The position numbers and the translations under genes are program-made. From Litoribacillus peritrichatus (GTDB taxonomy: Bacteria; Pseudomonadota; Gammaproteobacteria; Pseudomonadales; Litoribrevibacteraceae), in the NCBI RefSeq assembly GCF_039537985.1, contig NZ_BAABBN010000006.1, positions 1 to 64,000 on the forward strand: a stretch of DNA of 64,000 nucleotides, read 5' to 3'. The notes beneath the pieces were generated by a model. That model worked only from the letters and a program-made list of their open reading frames with translations. It was not told the DNA's origin and searched no databases. This document shows, piece after piece, positions 61,751-64,000 of the stretch (positions within the stretch are counted from its first letter, which is position 1; each line of letters opens with the position of its first letter).

Positions 61751-62261
61751 ACAAAGCAGGCCCGATCATGGCGCCGAACAATCCGGTGAACATCACCACC
61801 AATGCCGCCAACGCAAGGTGCCCTTTCATTACTTCATTAATGGACAAGGCAATGGGGGTCGTCGCAGACTTCGTCACCAGAGCCACCTGGGTACTAAAAT
61901 CAAAGCCCCATAGATAGGCCAAGCCTCCGGTCAGTAGCACGCCCACCAAAGCAGACGCACCGATTGAAATACAAATCACAGGCAGCCATCGACGCAACTG
62001 GGTTAAATTGTGATACAAAGGAATAGCCAAAGACACCACCGCCGGCCCCAAAAGCCATTGCAAGGGTTGATTGGCTTCAAAATACTGTCGATATGGAATA
62101 TCAAACCAAACCAACACAGCAACCACCAACACAACGCCAATCAACAAAGGTTGGAATAACACATGCTGGTCACTTTTCTGATAAGCGAACCGAGCCACCA
62201 GAAAGGCCCCCACCGTTAGTGCAAATAACCCGATGTTTTGACCACTGAACACCGGCATCAT
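61560..62261 (-). CDS. lrgB: LrgB/CidB-family membrane protein
   Basis: 233 residues with about eight hydrophobic segments; TKSATTPIALSINEVMKG and GLTSHAIGTQKALEISPVCGAFSALAM are family signatures. LrgAB/CidAB act in holin-like control of murein hydrolases or export of pyruvate/glycolate in other bacteria. Its start overlaps the lrgA stop by four bases. The 3' 190 bases are duplicated downstream. Confidence 0.92.
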   Translation of the reverse strand: MMPVFSGQNIGLFALTVGAFLVARFAYQKSDQHVLFQPLLIGVVLVVAVLVWFDIPYRQYFEANQPLQWLLGPAVVSLAIPLYHNLTQLRRWLPVICISIGASALVGVLLTGGLAYLWGFDFSTQVALVTKSATTPIALSINEVMKGHLALAALVVMFTGLFGAMIGPALLTRFGFDDHRIQGVALGLTSHAIGTQKALEISPVCGAFSALAMIVTGVFLSVLLPLLGYFWMA

Positions 62262-62608
62262 TGGTCAGTTCCTTGTGAACGGCTGAGCCGGGCTAACAAC
62301 CATGCGGTTAACAGCAAAGAAAACACAATGGAAATACTCAAAGTCAAAACGATGGCCACCCCTTGTCTTTCCAACAAGGCCGCGCACGTAATCACACCCA
62401 CTGAACTTGGTATCAGCAATAACGCCAGGTTGTTTATCAAAACCTTGCTACTTCGGTGCAGCGAGTCCGCTACCTGCCGACGCCACACCAGAAAACCGAA
62501 AAGGTACAACATACCAAGAATAGAGCCCGGCACAGGGACGCCCAACACGTTTTGAGTTAACTCGCCCAACCCATAAAAACCTACTATCAGGGCAAACCCG
62601 ATCAACAT
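62258..62608 (-). CDS. lrgA: LrgA/CidA-family holin-like protein
   Basis: 116 residues from the ATG at 62608, which has GGAGG six bases upstream; longer starts (62626, 62632) lack one. Four membrane helices and the family motif GLGELTQNVLGVPVPGSILGM. Forms a two-gene operon with lrgB. Confidence 0.9.
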   Translation of the reverse strand: MLIGFALIVGFYGLGELTQNVLGVPVPGSILGMLYLFGFLVWRRQVADSLHRSSKVLINNLALLLIPSSVGVITCAALLERQGVAIVLTLSISIVFSLLLTAWLLARLSRSQGTDQ

Positions 62609-62647
62609 GTCGAACCTCCGAACCATCTTCAATCGTTTAAGTCTTCA

Positions 62648-63205
62648 TCACAGCAACGTCAAAAACGCCGCCAACCACTTAGGGTGCGCAGGCCAGGCAG
62701 GTGCCGTCACCAGATTACCGTCCACATACACATCGTCCACAGCCACTTCATGGTATTGGCCACCCGCAGAAACCACTTCCGGAGCCACCGTTGGATAGCC
62801 GGTACACTTACGACCTTCCAACACACCTGCGGCTGTTAATAACTGAGTGCCGTGACACACGGCTGCAATCGGTTTGTTGGCTACTGAAAAGTGCACCACA
62901 ATTTCGAGCACGCGTTTATTCAGACGCAAATACTCAGGCGCGCGACCGCCCGGAATGACCAATGCATCGAATTCATCCAGATTGATATCATCAAACGTCG
63001 CGTTCAGCGCAAAACGATGACCCGGCTTCTCACTGTAGGTTTGATCGCCTTCAAAATCATGAATGGCGGTGATGACCGTATCGCCAGCCACTTTATCGGG
63101 ACACACGGCGCTTACCTGATGACCCACCATTTGCAATGCCTGAAATGGCACCATGATTTCATAATCTTCAACGTAATCGCCTGCCAACAATAATATTTTC
63201 TTCAT
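62648..63205 (-). CDS. DJ-1/PfpI-family protein
   Basis: 185 residues. The nucleophile elbow AAVCHGTQLL (Cys), the glutamate in AGDYVEDYEI and the IPGGRAPEYLR loop fit the PfpI/YhbO/DJ-1 class (putative glyoxalase III/deglycase or amidotransferase-like). Divergent from the LysR gene at the right edge, which may control it and lrgAB. Forty bases upstream of lrgA on the same strand. Confidence 0.9.
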   Translation of the reverse strand: MKKILLLAGDYVEDYEIMVPFQALQMVGHQVSAVCPDKVAGDTVITAIHDFEGDQTYSEKPGHRFALNATFDDINLDEFDALVIPGGRAPEYLRLNKRVLEIVVHFSVANKPIAAVCHGTQLLTAAGVLEGRKCTGYPTVAPEVVSAGGQYHEVAVDDVYVDGNLVTAPAWPAHPKWLAAFLTLL

Positions 63206-63357
63206 TAGGTGCTCTCTTAACCATTGTTTAAGTTCACAAAGCGTCTGCTCTGCCTCACTTGGGTGACGCTACTTTACGCAGACTCAATTCATTGATATAT
63301 AGATATAAAGAATTTCATTATTTCCAAAATCACCATAATAAAATCCAAGGACTGTCT

Positions 63358-64000
63358 ATGAATCTGGCCGATCGCATTTTATTGTTTCATAAAGTGGTCG
63401 AAACCGGCTCGTTCAGTCAGGCGGCCGAGCGCGCGGGGATGACCAACTCGGTCGTCAGTAAGCACATAGCCCAACTGGAACAACACTTAGGCATACAATT
63501 ACTGCACCGAACCACACGCAAGCTGAAACTGACCGAAGAAGGCCGGCTGTTTTTCCGTCATGCACAGGATGTGGACCAGTCTGTGGCCAATGCCATCAAT
63601 GCCATCACCGAATTCAGCAGCGAGCCAACCGGCACCTTGTGCTTGAGTGTTCCGACCATATCGGGCGAATATTTAATCACAGAGCTGGTTGCCGAGTTCT
63701 GCCAGCAGTACCCGAAACTGAGCGTAGAACTCCGCCTGGAAGACCATCAAGTGGATTTAATTGCCGAAGGCGTCGATTTGGCCATCCGCACCGCCAGCCT
63801 GCCGGACTCCAGCTTAATCGCCAAATTATTGGTACAGTCGAAATGGGTGGTCAGCGCCAGCCCGGACTATTTGAAAAAACACGGCACCCCTCAAGTCCCT
63901 CAGGATTTGGTCAACCACAATTGTCTGACCTACACCTACATGGAAACCGGCACCAACGACTGGTTATTCAAAGAAGAAGGTCAGCAATACAGCATGAAAG
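63358..64000 (+). CDS. LysR-family regulator, cut by the right edge
   Basis: The first 214 residues are visible: winged helix MNLADRILLFHKVVETGSFSQAAERAGMTNSVVSKHIAQLEQHLGIQLLHRTTRKLKLT and most of the substrate-binding domain. Related to the CrgA/DsdC-like LysR group. Divergent from the DJ-1/lrgAB operon with a 152-base shared promoter region. Confidence 0.93.
   Translation, partial: MNLADRILLFHKVVETGSFSQAAERAGMTNSVVSKHIAQLEQHLGIQLLHRTTRKLKLTEEGRLFFRHAQDVDQSVANAINAITEFSSEPTGTLCLSVPTISGEYLITELVAEFCQQYPKLSVELRLEDHQVDLIAEGVDLAIRTASLPDSSLIAKLLVQSKWVVSASPDYLKKHGTPQVPQDLVNHNCLTYTYMETGTNDWLFKEEGQQYSMK

Noticed and set aside
1..64000. CRISPR array or cas genes
   Set aside because: No regularly spaced direct repeats with unique spacers; the tandem repeats at 31694 and 54454 have no spacers.

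Overview
The window looks like chromosomal DNA of a free-living, probably marine, gammaproteobacterium of the Oceanospirillales/Pseudomonadales type. The basis is gene order: proA-rsfS-rlmH-mrdA-rodA-mltB-rlpA-dacA-dat-DUF493-lipB-lipA and hemA / TPR lipoprotein-lolB-ispE-tRNA(Gln)-prs-rplY-pth-ychF are arrangements typical of that group, with a moderate GC content. The species cannot be named from the sequence alone.

Layout. Positions 1-190 carry two strong promoters on the minus strand that fire off the left edge and look like rRNA-operon promoters. 390-5745 is a four-gene minus-strand operon of signal-peptide proteins sharing an N-terminal motif (DUF6160/FilF-like). 6021-17177 is the lipoate, cell-wall elongation and ribosome-maturation block; nadD is missing from its usual place between proA and rsfS. 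17321-20736 holds a pair of membrane proteins with degenerate GGDEF domains and a DedA-PAP2 fusion. 20733-33198 is housekeeping: a LON-domain protein, moeB, prmC, prfA, hemA, TPR lipoprotein, lolB, ispE, tRNA-Gln, prs, rplY, pth, ychF and tRNA-Met.

The accessory part starts near 33.3 kb. A Crp/Fnr regulator and a CopD-like membrane protein stand divergently, followed by a four-gene operon (35.2-40.9 kb) with a TonB-dependent receptor surrounded by three secreted proteins that share one unrecognised N-terminal domain; two of them end in GlyGly-CTERM-like anchors and carry calcium-binding DxDxDG repeats. A 16-base motif occurs both in front of the regulator and in front of this operon, and a Fur-box-like site lies beside it. 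This is the best candidate for an undescribed system. 40.9-43.5 kb is AT-rich and contains debris of at least two toxin-immunity-like modules plus a small inverted-repeat element. 43.6-54.3 kb contains a diguanylate cyclase, a beta-propeller/hexaheme cytochrome fusion with a membrane partner, a 689-residue exported protein, a periplasmic solute-binding protein and a cytochrome c4; Fur-like and FNR-like boxes (one perfect) sit in their promoters, suggesting an iron- and oxygen-responsive electron-transfer module.

The right end has a eukaryote-type HisA with a probable TTG start, a degenerate HD-GYP protein, two LysR regulators (one cut by the window edge), a PEBP protein, an AraC regulator, two non-coding stretches with DnaA-box-like sites, and an lrgAB pair whose 3' end is duplicated (about 197 bp) around a one-gene insert, followed by a DJ-1/PfpI protein.
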